Assembly: GCA_012837155.1 (NCBI GenBank) | Contig: CP051546.1 | Location: forward strand, 715,474-779,473 | Length of the DNA: 64,000 bases | Reading direction: 5' to 3' | DNA from: Flavobacterium sp. | Lineage (GTDB): Bacteria; Bacteroidota; Bacteroidia; Flavobacteriales; Flavobacteriaceae | Part shown: positions 9,901 through 19,499 of the stretch, in pieces | How the letters are laid out: each line of letters starts with the position of its first letter | How positions within the stretch are numbered: the stretch's first letter is position 1 | Notes under the pieces: generated by a model | Told to the model about the DNA's origin: nothing | Seen by the model: only the letters and a program-made list of their open reading frames with translations | The model's database searches: none | Made by a program: the position numbers and the translations under genes

Positions 9901-10049
9901 GTTTTACTATCGAATTGCCTTTGGATTTAACCAAGGAACAAATCGAGGAAATCATCATGAAAGACGAACGAACTCTAAAACAACTCGACGGAAAAACACC
10001 CAACAAAATAATTATTGTTCCTGGAAAAGTAATCAATTTAGTTGGATAA
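6981..10049 (+). CDS. leuS: Leucyl-tRNA synthetase (four apparent frameshifts)
   Basis: Joined across four single-base breaks, this is a complete class I leucyl-tRNA synthetase. It shows the N-terminal KWQKYW segment, the HIGH-type motif [10 protein letters not shown], the editing domain with TTRPDTIFG, the second catalytic half with [16 protein letters not shown], and KMSKS at about 9346-9360, followed by the anticodon-binding domain. The breaks are an extra A in 7000-7003, an extra G in 7705-7709, a lost A in 7858-7860 and a lost T in 8368-8371. Two gains and two losses restore the frame, and the fragments join without missing conserved residues. LeuS is essential, so sequence error is far more likely than decay. 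A 35-bp heptamer array (7887-7921) is read in frame just before the editing domain, and the stretch before KMSKS (about 8960-9340) is unusually divergent and AT-rich. Confidence 0.95.
7887..7921 (+). repeat. In-frame heptamer array inside leuS
   Basis: Units agtcaga, agtcaga, agtcaga, agtcgga, agtgaac. Three units (21 bp) make seven codons, so the translated stretch [11 protein letters not shown] keeps the frame. It falls in the linker just before the editing-domain strand that leads to TTRPDTIFG. Confidence 0.9.
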
Positions 10050-10117
10050 ATGTCATTTGACATTCGGAAATTTGGCTTTAAATTTGATAGATTATTTATA
10101 AATTAATAAAAAAAATT

Positions 10118-10806
10118 ATGTTAGGATTTAGTTTACCATCGATGATTTTAATGGGCGGTATAGCACTAGCAAGTTGGTTAGTGAGCTCAAGATTGAAAAA
10201 CAAGTTTGAAAAATACTCCAAATTGCAATTGCGCAACGGAATGTCAGGACGAGAAATCGCCGAAAAAATGCTTGCCGATCACGGGATTCGTGATGTAAAA
10301 GTGATTTCGGTAGAAGGGCAATTGACAGATCATTACAATCCAGCTGACAAAACGGTTAACCTGAGCGAAGCGGTTTACAATCAAAGAAATGCCGCCGCCG
10401 CCGCTGTTGCTGCACACGAATGCGGTCACGCGGTGCAACACGCTACCGCTTACAGTTGGTTAACAATGCGTTCTCGACTGGTTCCAGTAGTTAGTGTGGC
10501 ATCGTCTTATATGCAGTGGATTTTAATTGGAGGTATTTGATGTTACGAACTTTCCCGCAACTATTATTAGTAGGAATTGTAATTTTTGCTGCAACCACTT
10601 TGTTTTCGATTATCACTTTACCCGTAGAATACGATGCTAGTAATCGTGCTTTGGCTTGGTTAGAAAACAAGAATATGCTGACTCAAGAAGAACAAGCAGG
10701 AGCAAAAGACGCTTTGAAATGGGCTGCAAGAACGTATGTTGTGGCTGCTTTGGGGTCTATCGCCACCTTAATGTATTATATTTCGATATTTAATAACCGA
10801 AGGTAG
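10118..10806 (+). CDS. Zinc metallopeptidase, Zn_peptidase_2 family (one frameshift)
   Basis: An N-terminal membrane helix is followed by a domain with the zinc motif AAHECGHAVQHA (HExxH, about residues 105-116). After a break come two further membrane segments. This is the pattern of the neutral zinc metallopeptidase family PF04298. The break is a lost T in 10536-10538, where a TGA appears; adding one T gives a continuous protein of about 229 residues (GGI, then LMLRTFPQLLLVG). The substrate is unknown; membrane-linked proteolysis is inferred from the motif. It is followed by a clear terminator. Confidence 0.88.
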
Positions 10807-10825
10807 TTCTGGAATTTGCAAGTAC

Positions 10826-10862
10826 AATCCGCCTTGATTTTTTTTGAGGCGGATTTTTTTTT
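10826..10862 (+). terminator. Intrinsic terminator after the metallopeptidase
   Basis: The 9-bp stem AATCCGCCT / AGGCGGATT has a T-rich loop and a run of eight or more T. The stem nearly equals the one after frr (1571-1604), so this hairpin word is reused in the genome. Confidence 0.85.
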
Positions 10863-10882
10863 GAACTAGACATAAACTAATA

Positions 10883-12062
10883 CCATTGATTTTTATAAAA
10901 TAGTCCAAAAACACTCGAAACATTTTTTTTATTCACATTGGACTAAAATATAAAAATCGTATATTTGGCTTAAGAAAGAAAATATATGTCGTCACCAAAA
11001 ATATTTACAATAAAGGAGAGCTTGTCGGAGCTCAAAAAAATTCAAAAAAAGAGCAACCCCATGATTGCAAAGAGAGTACATGCTTTACTTGTTTTTAAAG
11101 AAAATGAACTGAATGGAATTTCTAAAAGAGAGGTTGCTCAAGCCATAGGGGTTAATCATAATAGTATTCAGTCGTGGCGCGACCTCTATATTAATGGAGG
11201 GATTGAACTACTGACAAGACATTCTAAAAAAGGATACAAGCCCAGTGTTATAACTTTGGAAGAAGAGCAAGCTTTAAGAGAACAGATGTTTAATCCTGAA
11301 AACGGGTTTGTTGGATACGTCGAACTGTTAGCTTGGTTTGATGAAAAGTTTGGGAAACAAACTAATTACAGCACTTTCAAAGGGTACGTTTATAGAAAAT
11401 TCAAGGCAAAAATAAAGACCGCAAGAAAAATTCATGTTAAGAAAGACCAAATTAAGGTTGAGGATTTTAAAAAAATTTCAGTAAAGAATGTGAAAACATC
11501 TACAACGAAAAAGGATGGGGATTTAAAACAATAAACTTGTATTGTCAAGATGAAAGTCGGTTCGGGATGTTTACTAGAAACGGAAAAGCCTTAACGGCAA
11601 AAGGAATTAAGCCGATATGTGTCTTTCAACAAGTATTCAAAGCCACATGGTTATTTGGTGCTTATTCACCATTTACAGGAGATCATTTTGAATTGGAATT
11701 ACCCCATTGCAATTCAAATAATTTTCAACTATTCCTAAATGAATTTTCAAAAGAGAGACCTGATGAATTTAAAATAATAATCTTAGATAATGGTGCATTT
11801 CACAAATCAAAGACCCTTACCATTCCAAATAACATAGCGTTACTTTTTATCCCACCATATTCACCAGAACTCAATCCCTCAGAAAAAATATGGTGGCGAA
11901 TGAAAAGGGCTTTTACTGGAAAACTGCACAAATCACTAGAAGAGGTAAGTTCTTTCATAGAGAATGAGGTGAAAAAACTAACTAATGAAATTGTCAAGAA
12001 AACCTGTGAATTTGAATATATCGTTTCATCTCCTTTTTGGACTAAACTGTATTAGTCAATGG
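10883..12062 (+). mobile_element. IS630-family insertion sequence, complete ends
   Basis: The element is 1180 bp and starts CCATTGA and ends TCAATGG. The terminal inverted repeats, counted with the flanking TA, are 31 bp: the outer 10 bp (ATACCATTGA) and inner 10 bp (TAGTCCAAAA) are identical at both ends and the middle 11 bp differ. TA dinucleotides flank both sides (10881-10882 and 12063-12064), the target duplication expected of IS630/Tc1-mariner elements. It carries one transposase, interrupted by a frameshift. It sits between the metallopeptidase terminator and ogt, so it does not break a gene. Confidence 0.92.
10986..12055 (+). CDS. IS630-family transposase (frame break at an A7 run)
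   Basis: The first part (10986 to about 11475) holds a helix-turn-helix DNA-binding region (KREVAQAIGVNHNSIQSWRD). The second part holds the DDE catalytic domain, with Asp in CQDESRFG, Asp in ILDNGAFH and Glu in PYSPELNPSEKIWW. The two are in different frames. One extra A in the A7 run at 11469-11475 joins them as DFKKNFSKECENIYNEKGWGF. Some IS elements use programmed frameshifting at A runs, but the canonical slippery arrangement is not in register here, and many other genes in the window are broken the same way. The stop codon lies inside the right inverted repeat. Confidence 0.9.
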
Positions 12063-12122
12063 TATAAGATGACTGTTCGCAAGCAAAGTCTAAAAACAAT
12101 TTTATTTTGGTATATTTATCTA

Positions 12123-12596
12123 ATGGAAATAACTCACATAAAAACGCCTTTAGGAATTGCCCAAATTACGGGCGATGACAAAGGCGTTTCGGTCATTTCA
12201 ATTGGTGATAATTCAGGAGAAATTAGTGCTGAAATTCCCTCCGTATTGCAAGAAGCCGTTTCCCAAATTCAAGAGTATTTTATTGGAAAACGAACCGATT
12301 TCAATTTCAAAATCAATCCAAAAGGTACCGAATTTCAGCAAAAAGTGTGGCAAGAATTATGTCACATTCCTTTTGGAAAAACAATATCCTACTTGGAATT
12401 ATCCAAAAAAATAGGTGATGTCAAAGCCATTCGTGCTGTGGCTTCCGCCAATGGAAAAAATCCGTTGTGGATTGTCATTCCTTGTCACAGAGTTATCGGA
12501 ACTGATGGTTCGCTCACGGGATATGCAGGTGGTTTGTGGCGTAAAAAATGGCTGTTAGAACATGAAACGCCCAGCTTGCAACAATCTTTGTTTTAA
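12123..12596 (+). CDS. ogt: Methylated-DNA--protein-cysteine methyltransferase
   Basis: The 157-residue protein carries the active-site motif IPCHRVIG, whose Cys accepts the alkyl group from O6-methylguanine, and the preceding GTEFQQKVWQEL and AIRAVASANGKNPLWIVI segments of the winged-helix DNA-binding domain. The frame is open further upstream into the IS630 end, but ATG at 12123 gives the normal family length and N-terminus. The IS right end is only 60 bp upstream, so the insertion may have changed its promoter. Confidence 0.93.
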   Translation: MEITHIKTPLGIAQITGDDKGVSVISIGDNSGEISAEIPSVLQEAVSQIQEYFIGKRTDFNFKINPKGTEFQQKVWQELCHIPFGKTISYLELSKKIGDVKAIRAVASANGKNPLWIVIPCHRVIGTDGSLTGYAGGLWRKKWLLEHETPSLQQSLF

Positions 12597-12653
12597 AGAA
12601 AAAGAGTATCTTTATCCTAATAATTATCCGATTTGGATGAAAAGTAACTCGCT

Positions 12654-13367
12654 ATGATAGAAAAAATCCACCTCAACAACATCCTGTTTCTCGACATCGA
12701 AACGGTTCCTGAAGCCGAAAATTATTACCAATTGGATTCCGAAATGCAAACACTTTGGGAGCAAAAAACCCAATACCAACGCAAGGAAGAACAAACAGCT
12801 GCCGAATTTTACGAACGGGCAGGCATTTGGGCCGAGTTCGGAAAAATAGTTTGTGTTTCGGTAGGCTATTTTGCAAACAAAGGCGACATTCGGAACTTTC
12901 GAGTTACCTCCTTTTTTGGAGAAGAGAGAAAAATACTAATTGATTTTTCCAATCTGCTGGAAAATCATTTTAACCAACCACAACACGTTTTGTGTGGTCA
13001 TAACGCCAAAGAATTTGACATTCCATTTTTAGCTAGACGAATGATTATCAACGGGATTCCCATTCCAAACAAACTCAACTTATTTGGAAAAAAACCTTGG
13101 GAAATTCCGCATTTGGACACCTTGGAATTATGGAAATTTGGCGATTATAAGCATTTTACTTCCTTGAAATTAATGTGTAAAGTGTTGGGAATTCCTTCTT
13201 CCAAAGGCGATATCGACGGCAGTCAAGTGGGTCATACTTTTTACATCGAAAATGACATCGACCGCATTGTAACCTATTGTGAAAAAGATACCATCGCCGT
13301 AGCCCAAATTTTCCTCCGCCTCCGCAGAGAAGAATTGTTGATTGAAGAGGAGATTATTCACGTTTAG
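12654..13367 (+). CDS. Predicted 3'-5' exonuclease, PolB-like (PF10108)
   Basis: The 237-residue DEDD-fold nuclease has Exo I FLDIETVPE (residues 12-20), Exo II CGHNAKEFDIPFLARR (about residues 115-130), and Exo III within YCEKDTIAVAQIF near the C-terminus. The spacing fits the family related to the proofreading domain of B-family polymerases. No polymerase domain is attached. The substrate in vivo is unknown; the family's RNase H-like fold suggests DNA or RNA 3' trimming. It lies 57 bp after ogt on the same strand, possibly a small repair cluster. Confidence 0.85.
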   Translation: MIEKIHLNNILFLDIETVPEAENYYQLDSEMQTLWEQKTQYQRKEEQTAAEFYERAGIWAEFGKIVCVSVGYFANKGDIRNFRVTSFFGEERKILIDFSNLLENHFNQPQHVLCGHNAKEFDIPFLARRMIINGIPIPNKLNLFGKKPWEIPHLDTLELWKFGDYKHFTSLKLMCKVLGIPSSKGDIDGSQVGHTFYIENDIDRIVTYCEKDTIAVAQIFLRLRREELLIEEEIIHV

Positions 13368-13370
13368 TAC

Positions 13371-13473
13371 AATGGCAAAATTCAATTGCAATATCAATGG
13401 TAATGACAATTTGAAAATTTAGAAACTTTTTTTAGTATTGATTTTTTTGATATTGCAATTGAATTTTGACATT
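13371..13473. repeat. 27-bp inverted repeat made of a 6-bp-period word
   Basis: 13371-13397 and 13447-13473 are reverse complements at 26 of 27 positions, with 21 bp perfect (13377-13397 against 13447-13467). The flanks read as degenerate hexamers (caatgg, tcaatt, gcaata; on the other arm tgcaat, tgaatt, ttgaca). The stem would form a long hairpin with a 49-nt loop between the exonuclease and the SpmAB-type gene. It does not end in a T run in the plus direction. Confidence 0.85.
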
Positions 13474-13510
13474 GACATTGATTTATTACATTTACAAAAA
13501 AATAATTTTT

Positions 13511-14950
13511 ATGGTATTAAGCAGATTTTGGCTCGTAATTTTCATTTCTTCACTGGTTTTTGTTACCATTACCTTGTTTTCGGGAAATGCCTATTCCGTG
13601 GATTACGTATTGAACGGCAAAAAAGACGACCCTATATTAATCTCCGAAAAATACCTGCACGAAATTCCCTCTTTCATTCGGGACAGCATTCAAAAAAACG
13701 ATGAAAAAACCTTTCTCATCAACCGAGATACGCTCAATGCCGACACTACGTATGTGTATAAAAACAAAACAGTAAAAATTTTTAGTGGGGTTCAAAAATC
13801 GGATGGTGTATTGCCCACCTGCAAAAATACTTTGGTAGATTTGATTTTGCCTCTTATGGCTTATTTAGCCTTTTTTTGTGGCTTAATGGAGCTTTTAATT
13901 ATTTCGGGAGCTTCTGGAAAATTGGCTAAATTGTTAAGTCCTGTTTTTGTAAAAGTGTTTCCGAGTATTCCCAAAGACCACCCATCCATTTCTTATATGA
14001 CCCTGAACTTTGCCGCCAATTTCTTGGGATTGGATTCGGCAGCTACGCCATTTGGTCTAAAAGCCATGGAAAGTTTACAAGAAATCAATCCCGAAAAAGA
14101 CAAGGCGAGTGATGCCCAAATTATGTTTATGTGTCTCCACGCCTCAGGATTGACATTGATTGCTACTTCTATAATCGGGTATCGTGCGGCTGCTAACGCA
14201 ACGAATCCTGCCGATGTAATGTTGCCTTGTATTATTACTTCTTTTATTGGTACAATTGCCGCTTTTTTAATTGTAGGAATCAAGCAAAAAATCAATTTTA
14301 AAAGTGCTTCTTTGGTCATTGCTTTAATTACACTAATTGCCGCCATCATTGGTTTGCTGATGTATGTAAACCATTTGGATTTAATTGGTAAAAATTATTT
14401 CACTTCCAATCTTTCGAGTTTAATATTAGTTGGAATCATTGCTTTTACGTTGCTGTTTTCCTTTGTTAAGGAAAAGAAATTTACCGAGGCAAACACCACT
14501 GTTTTTGAAGCTTTTGTATCAGGTGCCAATAATGGTGTCAAAACGGGAGTTACTATTTTTCCTTATGTTTTAGGAATGTTAGTTGCCATTTCATTATTCA
14601 GAAACTGCGGTTTGTTCGAAATAATTAGTAACTGGATTGCTTTTGTTTTCTCGAATATGGGTGTCAACAAACAAATTACCGATGCTTTGCCAGTAGCCCT
14701 GTTAAGACCCTTTAGTTCTGCGGGATCCCGAGGATTTTTGATTGATTCGATGAATACTTTTGGTGCCGATTCGATGACGGGACGGCTAAGCAGTATTTTT
14801 CAATGCAGTGCCGAAAGTACTTTTTATGTAATTGCGGTTTACTTTGGTTCGGTAAATATCAAGAATACCCGCTATGCCTTACCAACCATGCTGTTCGTTG
14901 ATTTGATTTGTGTAATCACAGCGATTTTTGTGGCAAGTTGGTTTTTTTAA
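13511..14950 (+). CDS. Nucleoside-recognition (SpmA/SpmB fusion) membrane protein
   Basis: The 479-residue protein starts with an N-terminal signal or anchor helix, then an extracytoplasmic stretch of about 90 residues. Two blocks of membrane helices follow, each containing a nucleoside-recognition (Gate) domain: the first around LNFAANFLGLDSAATPFGLK, the second around VSGANNGVKTGVTIFPYVLG. This is the SpmA and SpmB pair fused in one chain, as is usual in Bacteroidetes. In spore formers these proteins affect spore dehydration; here, in a non-sporulating group, the role is unknown, probably solute transport. ATG 13511 was chosen over an in-frame upstream ATG because the latter falls in the repeat. 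Confidence 0.85.
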   Translation: MVLSRFWLVIFISSLVFVTITLFSGNAYSVDYVLNGKKDDPILISEKYLHEIPSFIRDSIQKNDEKTFLINRDTLNADTTYVYKNKTVKIFSGVQKSDGVLPTCKNTLVDLILPLMAYLAFFCGLMELLIISGASGKLAKLLSPVFVKVFPSIPKDHPSISYMTLNFAANFLGLDSAATPFGLKAMESLQEINPEKDKASDAQIMFMCLHASGLTLIATSIIGYRAAANATNPADVMLPCIITSFIGTIAAFLIVGIKQKINFKSASLVIALITLIAAIIGLLMYVNHLDLIGKNYFTSNLSSLILVGIIAFTLLFSFVKEKKFTEANTTVFEAFVSGANNGVKTGVTIFPYVLGMLVAISLFRNCGLFEIISNWIAFVFSNMGVNKQITDALPVALLRPFSSAGSRGFLIDSMNTFGADSMTGRLSSIFQCSAESTFYVIAVYFGSVNIKNTRYALPTMLFVDLICVITAIFVASWFF

Positions 14951-15012
14951 AAAAAAAGATGTCATGAGGTTACAGAATGTTGTTGCGCATTGAAAACTCG
15001 TAGATAAGATTC

Positions 15013-15040
15013 GGAATATTCCAAAAAAGTAATAACTTTG
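15013..15040 (+). promoter_or_regulatory. mazEF promoter with a palindromic operator candidate
   Basis: TAACTTTG at 15033-15040 fits TAnnTTTG. A perfect 10-bp palindrome GGAATATTCC at 15013-15022 covers the -33 region, where a MazE-type autorepressor would be expected to bind. The operator role is inferred from position only. Confidence 0.45.
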
Positions 15041-15062
15041 TAATCACAATTAAAAATTTGTT

Positions 15063-15308
15063 ATGGATGTTTCAATTATACCTATCGGAAATTCTAAAGG
15101 AATTCGTTTATCGAAAACCTTATTGGAAAAATATAATATTACCGACAAGGTTGAACTCATTCTTGAGAAAGGGTATATTATTTTAAAACCAAAGTCAGAA
15201 CCTAGAGCAGGTTGGGATAAAGCTTTTGAAAAAATGCACGAAAACGGAGATGACACACCATTGATTAATGATATTTTTGAAGATGAAACCCTTGAAGAAT
15301 GGATTTAA
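15063..15308 (+). CDS. mazE: MazE/AbrB-type antitoxin
   Basis: The 81-residue protein has an N-terminal swapped-hairpin AbrB domain (MDVSIIPIGNSKGIRLSKTL, continuing to about residue 45) and an acidic C-terminal tail (DDTPLINDIFEDETLEEW) of the kind that wraps around and blocks a MazF toxin. Its end overlaps the next gene by 10 bp. Antitoxins of this type repress their own promoter, alone or with toxin. The pair is well matched in size and order to known mazEF modules. Confidence 0.9.
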   Translation: MDVSIIPIGNSKGIRLSKTLLEKYNITDKVELILEKGYIILKPKSEPRAGWDKAFEKMHENGDDTPLINDIFEDETLEEWI

Positions 15309-15622
15309 AACAATATCAAATTGTCCTAGTCAATCTTGACCCAACCATTGGAAGTGAAATGAAGAAAACAAGACCGTGTGTAATTGTTTCTCCAAATGAA
15401 ATGAATATGTTTTTACAAACAATTGTTGTGGCTCCAATGACAAGCAGCTCAAAAACCTATCCAACGAGAGTTGAAATAAACCACGATAAGAAAAAAGGTT
15501 GGATTGTTTTGGATCAAATCAGAACCGTAGATAGGCGAAGAATAATCAAAATTTTAGGAAATCTAACCGAAAAAGAACTGAGAAAAGTCAAAGAAGTGTT
15601 AAAAGAAACATTTGTAGATTAA
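15299..15622 (+). CDS. mazF: MazF/PemK-type toxin endoribonuclease
   Basis: The 107-residue protein matches PemK/MazF: an N-terminal YQIVLVNLDPTIGSEMKKTRPCVIVSPN (here quoted in pieces: the GSEMKKTRPCVIVSPN core), then TIVVAPMTSSSKTYPTRVE and GWIVLDQIRTVDRRRI. These toxins are sequence-specific mRNA interferases; the cut site cannot be told from sequence. The gene overlaps its antitoxin and is co-translated with it. No frameshift or loss of conserved residues is seen, so it looks functional. Confidence 0.92.
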   Translation: MDLKQYQIVLVNLDPTIGSEMKKTRPCVIVSPNEMNMFLQTIVVAPMTSSSKTYPTRVEINHDKKKGWIVLDQIRTVDRRRIIKILGNLTEKELRKVKEVLKETFVD

Positions 15623-15727
15623 TCAAATAATAATTCTGATTTTATTCTTATTCATTTTATATTCTTATCAATAGGTTTCTAGTTATTACTGCTTTCCGTA
15701 CCTTTACCGCATTAAAAATTCAAAAAA

Positions 15728-17329
15728 ATGGACTTTATATACCAAGACCCGTATCCCATTTTAAAAGACGATACACAATACAAAAAACTAACTTCTGATT
15801 ACGTAAAAGTCGAACAATTAGGCAACCGAGAAATTGTAACAATTAACCCGAAAGGCTTGGAATTGTTAGCTCAAGAAGCTTTAAGAGATGTTTCTTTTAT
15901 GTTGAGAACCACACATTTAAAGAAACTAAAAGCCATTCTTGACGATCCAGAAGCCACCGACAACGACCGTTTTGTAGCCTATAACCTTCTGCAAAATGCC
16001 GTAGTTGCCGTAGATGGCGAATTACCCTCTTGTCAAGACACCGGAACAGCAATCGTAATGGCTAAAAAAGGCGAAAATGTATACACAGGAGTGGATGATG
16101 CTGAATGGCTTTCGAAAGGAATTTTTAATACTTACCAGAAAAAAAATCTTCGTTATTCGCAAATTGTTCCTATTTCGATGTTCGAAGAAAAAAATTCAGG
16201 TTCGAACCTTCCAGCTCAAATTGATATTTACGCTAAAAAAGGAGCTTCTTACGAGTTTCTGTTTTTAGCAAAAGGTGGTGGTTCTGCCAATAAAACCTAT
16301 TTGTACCAGCAAACAAAATCGTTGTTAAACGAAAAATCCTTAGATGCTTTCATTCGCACTAAAATTATGGATTTAGGAACTTCGGCTTGTCCGCCGTATC
16401 ACTTAGCTTTGGTAATCGGAGGAACATCGGCAGAAGCAAATTTAGCTGCGGTTAAAAAAGCATCCGCGGGTTATTTTGACCATTTACCTACTTCTGGAAA
16501 CATGGCTGGTCAAGCTTTTCGTGATTTAGAATGGGAAAAAAGAGTGCAGTTAATTTGCCAAGAAAGTCATATTGGAGCGCAATTTGGCGGTAAATATTTT
16601 ACCCACGATGTTCGAGTAATTCGTTTGCCACGCCACGCTGCTTCTTGTCCAGTTGGTTTAGGAGTTTCTTGTTCTGCGGATAGAAATATCAAAGGAAAAA
16701 TAACCAAAGACGGTATTTTTTTAGAACAATTAGAGACGAATCCAAAGCAGTTTTTGCCTGCAACGCCACCCCATTTAGAAGCCGCTGTTGAGATTGATTT
16801 GAACCAACCAATGGCTGATATTCTTAAAAAATTATCGCAATATCCTATCAAAACTCGCTTAAAACTCAACGGAACGCTGATTGTAGCTCGTGATATTGCT
16901 CACGCCAAAATCAAAGAATTATTAGATGCTGGCAAACCAATGCCCGAATATTTTAAAAACCACCCCATCTATTATGCAGGACCTGCAAAAACACCAGAAG
17001 GAATGCCTTCGGGAAGTTTTGGGCCAACAACGGCAGGTAGAATGGACGTTTATGTTGAAGCATTTCAGAAAAATGGAGGAAGTATGATTATGCTTGCCAA
17101 AGGAAATAGAACCAAAGAAGTGAAAGAGTCCTGTCAAAAATACGGTGGATTCTATTTAGGTTCTATTGGCGGCCCTGCGGCTATTTTGGCCAAAGAAAAC
17201 ATCCTTTCTGTTGAAATAGTTGATTTTGAAGAATTAGGTATGGAAGCTGTTCGGAAAATCACAATCAAAGATTTCCCAGCATTCATTATTACCGATGATA
17301 AAGGAAATGATTTCTTTGAGAATTTATAA
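15728..17329 (+). CDS. fumA: Class I fumarate hydratase
   Basis: The 533-residue iron-sulfur type fumarase contains the N-terminal alpha-domain segment with [17 protein letters not shown] and a C-terminal beta domain with [17 protein letters not shown]. Conserved cysteines in SCQDTG, STACPP-like ([13 protein letters not shown]) and [10 protein letters not shown] are ligands or neighbours of the 4Fe-4S cluster. It hydrates fumarate to malate in the TCA cycle. Length is in the usual range for the two-domain class I enzyme. It is probably monocistronic and ends at a strong bidirectional hairpin shared with metG. Confidence 0.95.
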   Translation: MDFIYQDPYPILKDDTQYKKLTSDYVKVEQLGNREIVTINPKGLELLAQEALRDVSFMLRTTHLKKLKAILDDPEATDNDRFVAYNLLQNAVVAVDGELPSCQDTGTAIVMAKKGENVYTGVDDAEWLSKGIFNTYQKKNLRYSQIVPISMFEEKNSGSNLPAQIDIYAKKGASYEFLFLAKGGGSANKTYLYQQTKSLLNEKSLDAFIRTKIMDLGTSACPPYHLALVIGGTSAEANLAAVKKASAGYFDHLPTSGNMAGQAFRDLEWEKRVQLICQESHIGAQFGGKYFTHDVRVIRLPRHAASCPVGLGVSCSADRNIKGKITKDGIFLEQLETNPKQFLPATPPHLEAAVEIDLNQPMADILKKLSQYPIKTRLKLNGTLIVARDIAHAKIKELLDAGKPMPEYFKNHPIYYAGPAKTPEGMPSGSFGPTTAGRMDVYVEAFQKNGGSMIMLAKGNRTKEVKESCQKYGGFYLGSIGGPAAILAKENILSVEIVDFEELGMEAVRKITIKDFPAFIITDDKGNDFFENL

Positions 17330-17353
17330 ATTTTAACGGCAACATTTTATTTT

Positions 17354-17402
17354 AACCGCAGATTCGCAGATTATTTTAAAATAATCTGTGAATCTGCGGT
17401 TA
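17354..17402. terminator. Long bidirectional terminator between fumA and metG
   Basis: A 24-bp stem with a single G-U pair and almost no loop (AACCGCAGATTCGCAGATT... pairing with its complement ending AATCTGCGGTT). It is followed by ATTTTTTTT on the plus strand and by A/T-rich sequence on the other side. It serves the convergent ends of fumA and metG. Confidence 0.88.
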
Positions 17403-17408
17403 TTTTTT

Positions 17409-19499
17409 TTAATTGATTGTGGCTCCATTCCCAACGCCATCTGTATCAGGATTTACGAAAACTAATTTCCCTTCGGCATTTGTTGTCATCAAAATCATCC
17501 CTTGGCTTTCTACACCACGTAGATTTCTAGGAGCCAAATTCACTAAAACAGTCACTCGTTTTCCAATAATATCTTCGGGTTTAAAACTCTCGGCAATTCC
17601 TGAAACAATCGTGCGAACATCGATTCCGGTATCTACTTTCAGAATCAACAATTTGTTGGCTTTCGGCATTTTTTCGGCTTCAAGGATTGTTCCACACGCA
17701 AATCCATTTTGGAGAAATCATCAAACTGAATTACTTCTTTTTGGGGTTCTGCTACTTTGTTTTCGGCGGTATTGGCGGTTTTTGTAGCTTCTAGTTTGTC
17801 GATTTGTTTCTGAATTTCTTCGTCTTCAATTTTAGAGAAAAGTAACTCAGCTTCGCCAATTTGGTGTCCAGCAGGAATCAAATCCGAATTATCAACGACC
17901 GTTTTCCAATCGATTTTATCTCCAATTTTAAGAATTCTTGACAATTTTGTAGCCGTAAAGGGCAAGAAAGGTTCGCAAAGTGAACTCAAAGCCACCGCAA
18001 TTTGTAACGCCACATACATTTGGGTTTGTACACGCGCTGGATCTGTTTTTATCATTTTCCAAGGCTCTTCGTCGGCAAGATATTTATTCCCCAATCGGGC
18101 AACATTCATCAATTCTCCTAAAGCTTCTCTAAATCTGTAACGTTCTATAGAACTCGAAATTACAGCAGGATAGGCTTTTAATTCGGTCAAAGTTTGTTCG
18201 TCCACTTCCGAAAGTTCGTTTGGATTTGGAACAATTCCTTCGTAATATTTATTGGTCAACACCACCACACGATTGATGAAATTCCCAAAAATTGCCACCA
18301 GTTCATTGTTGTTTCTAGCCTGAAAATCTTTCCAAGTAAAATCATTATCCTTGGTTTCTGGCGCATTCGATGTCAACGCATAACGCAAAACATCCTGCTG
18401 ATTTGGAAAATCTTCTAAATATTCGTGCAACCAAACCGCCCAGTTTTTAGACGTAGATAATTTATTTCCTTCTAAGTTCAAGAACTCATTGGCAGGCACA
18501 TTATCGGGCAAAATATAACTCCCTTCGGCTTTCAACATTGCCGGAAAAATGATGCAATGAAATACAATATTGTCTTTCCCGATGAAGTGAACCAGTTTGG
18601 TATCCTGATTTTTCCAGTACGGCTTCCAATCTTTTCCTTCACGTAAAGCCCATTCTTTCGATGAAGAAATATAGCCAATTGGTGCGTCAAACCACACATA
18701 TAATTTTTTTCCTTCGGCACCTTCAACAGGAACATCAATTCCCCAATCGAGATCGCGAGTGACCGCACGAGGTTCCAATCCGCCGTCAATCCAAGATTTT
18801 ACTTGCCCGTAAACATTGGGTTTCCAGTCATTTTTATGTCCAACAAGAATCCATTCTTTCAAGAAATCTTCGTACCGATCCAAAGGCAAAAAACCAGTGT
18901 TTCGTCGATTTCATTATTGGAGTTTCTCCCGTAATGGTCGATTTTGGATTAATCAAATCCGTAGCATTCAAGGTCGAACCGCATTTTTCGCATTGGTCGC
19001 CATAAGCTTCTTCGTTACCACAGCGTGGGCAAGTTCCCACCACAAAACGGTCTGCTAAAAATTGGTCGGCTTTGGCATCGTACAATTGCTCGGTTACTTC
19101 TTCGATAAAATCGCCTTTTTCGTATAATGTTCTAAAAAATTCCGAAGCCGTATCGTGATGTATTTTTGCCGAAGTTCTGGAATAATTATCAAATGAAATT
19201 CCAAAATCCAAAAATGATTTTCGGATAATTCCATCGTATTTATCGATTACTTCCTGAGGAGTAACGCCTTCTTTTTTGGCTTTCATCGAAATCGCCACGC
19301 CGTGTTCGTCGCTTCCGCACACAAACAAAACGTCTCTTCCCTGCAATCTTAAATAGCGCGAATAAATATCCGAAGGTACGTAAACACCTGCCAAATGTCC
19401 AATATGAATGGGGCCGTTGGTATAAGGCAATGCCGCCGTAATGGTGTATCTTTTAGCTCCGCTCAATTCGGCGATGCCTCGGGTTGGATTCTGTAACAT
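17409..19499 (-). CDS. metG: Methionyl-tRNA synthetase (two frameshifts)
   Basis: Read through two breaks, this is a full class I methionyl-tRNA synthetase of about 696 residues. It shows the HIGH-type motif [14 protein letters not shown], the zinc knuckle region with [18 protein letters not shown], the KMSKS-type motif in [14 protein letters not shown], the anticodon-binding helices, and a C-terminal tRNA-binding OB fold ([20 protein letters not shown] when repaired). The breaks are an extra A in 18888-18893 and a lost C at 17702-17703 (plus-strand bases). The enzyme is essential and the fragments join cleanly, so these look like sequence errors. The C-terminal domain provides dimerisation and tRNA affinity. 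Confidence 0.95.

Noticed and set aside
6981-10049. leuS as a pseudogene
   Set aside because: Four one-base changes cancel out and all motifs are intact. It is the only leuS seen, and an essential gene cannot be lost.
11985-12122. N-terminal extension of ogt into the IS630 end
   Set aside because: The extra residues are encoded by the transposase end and inverted repeat; the normal start is ATG 12123.
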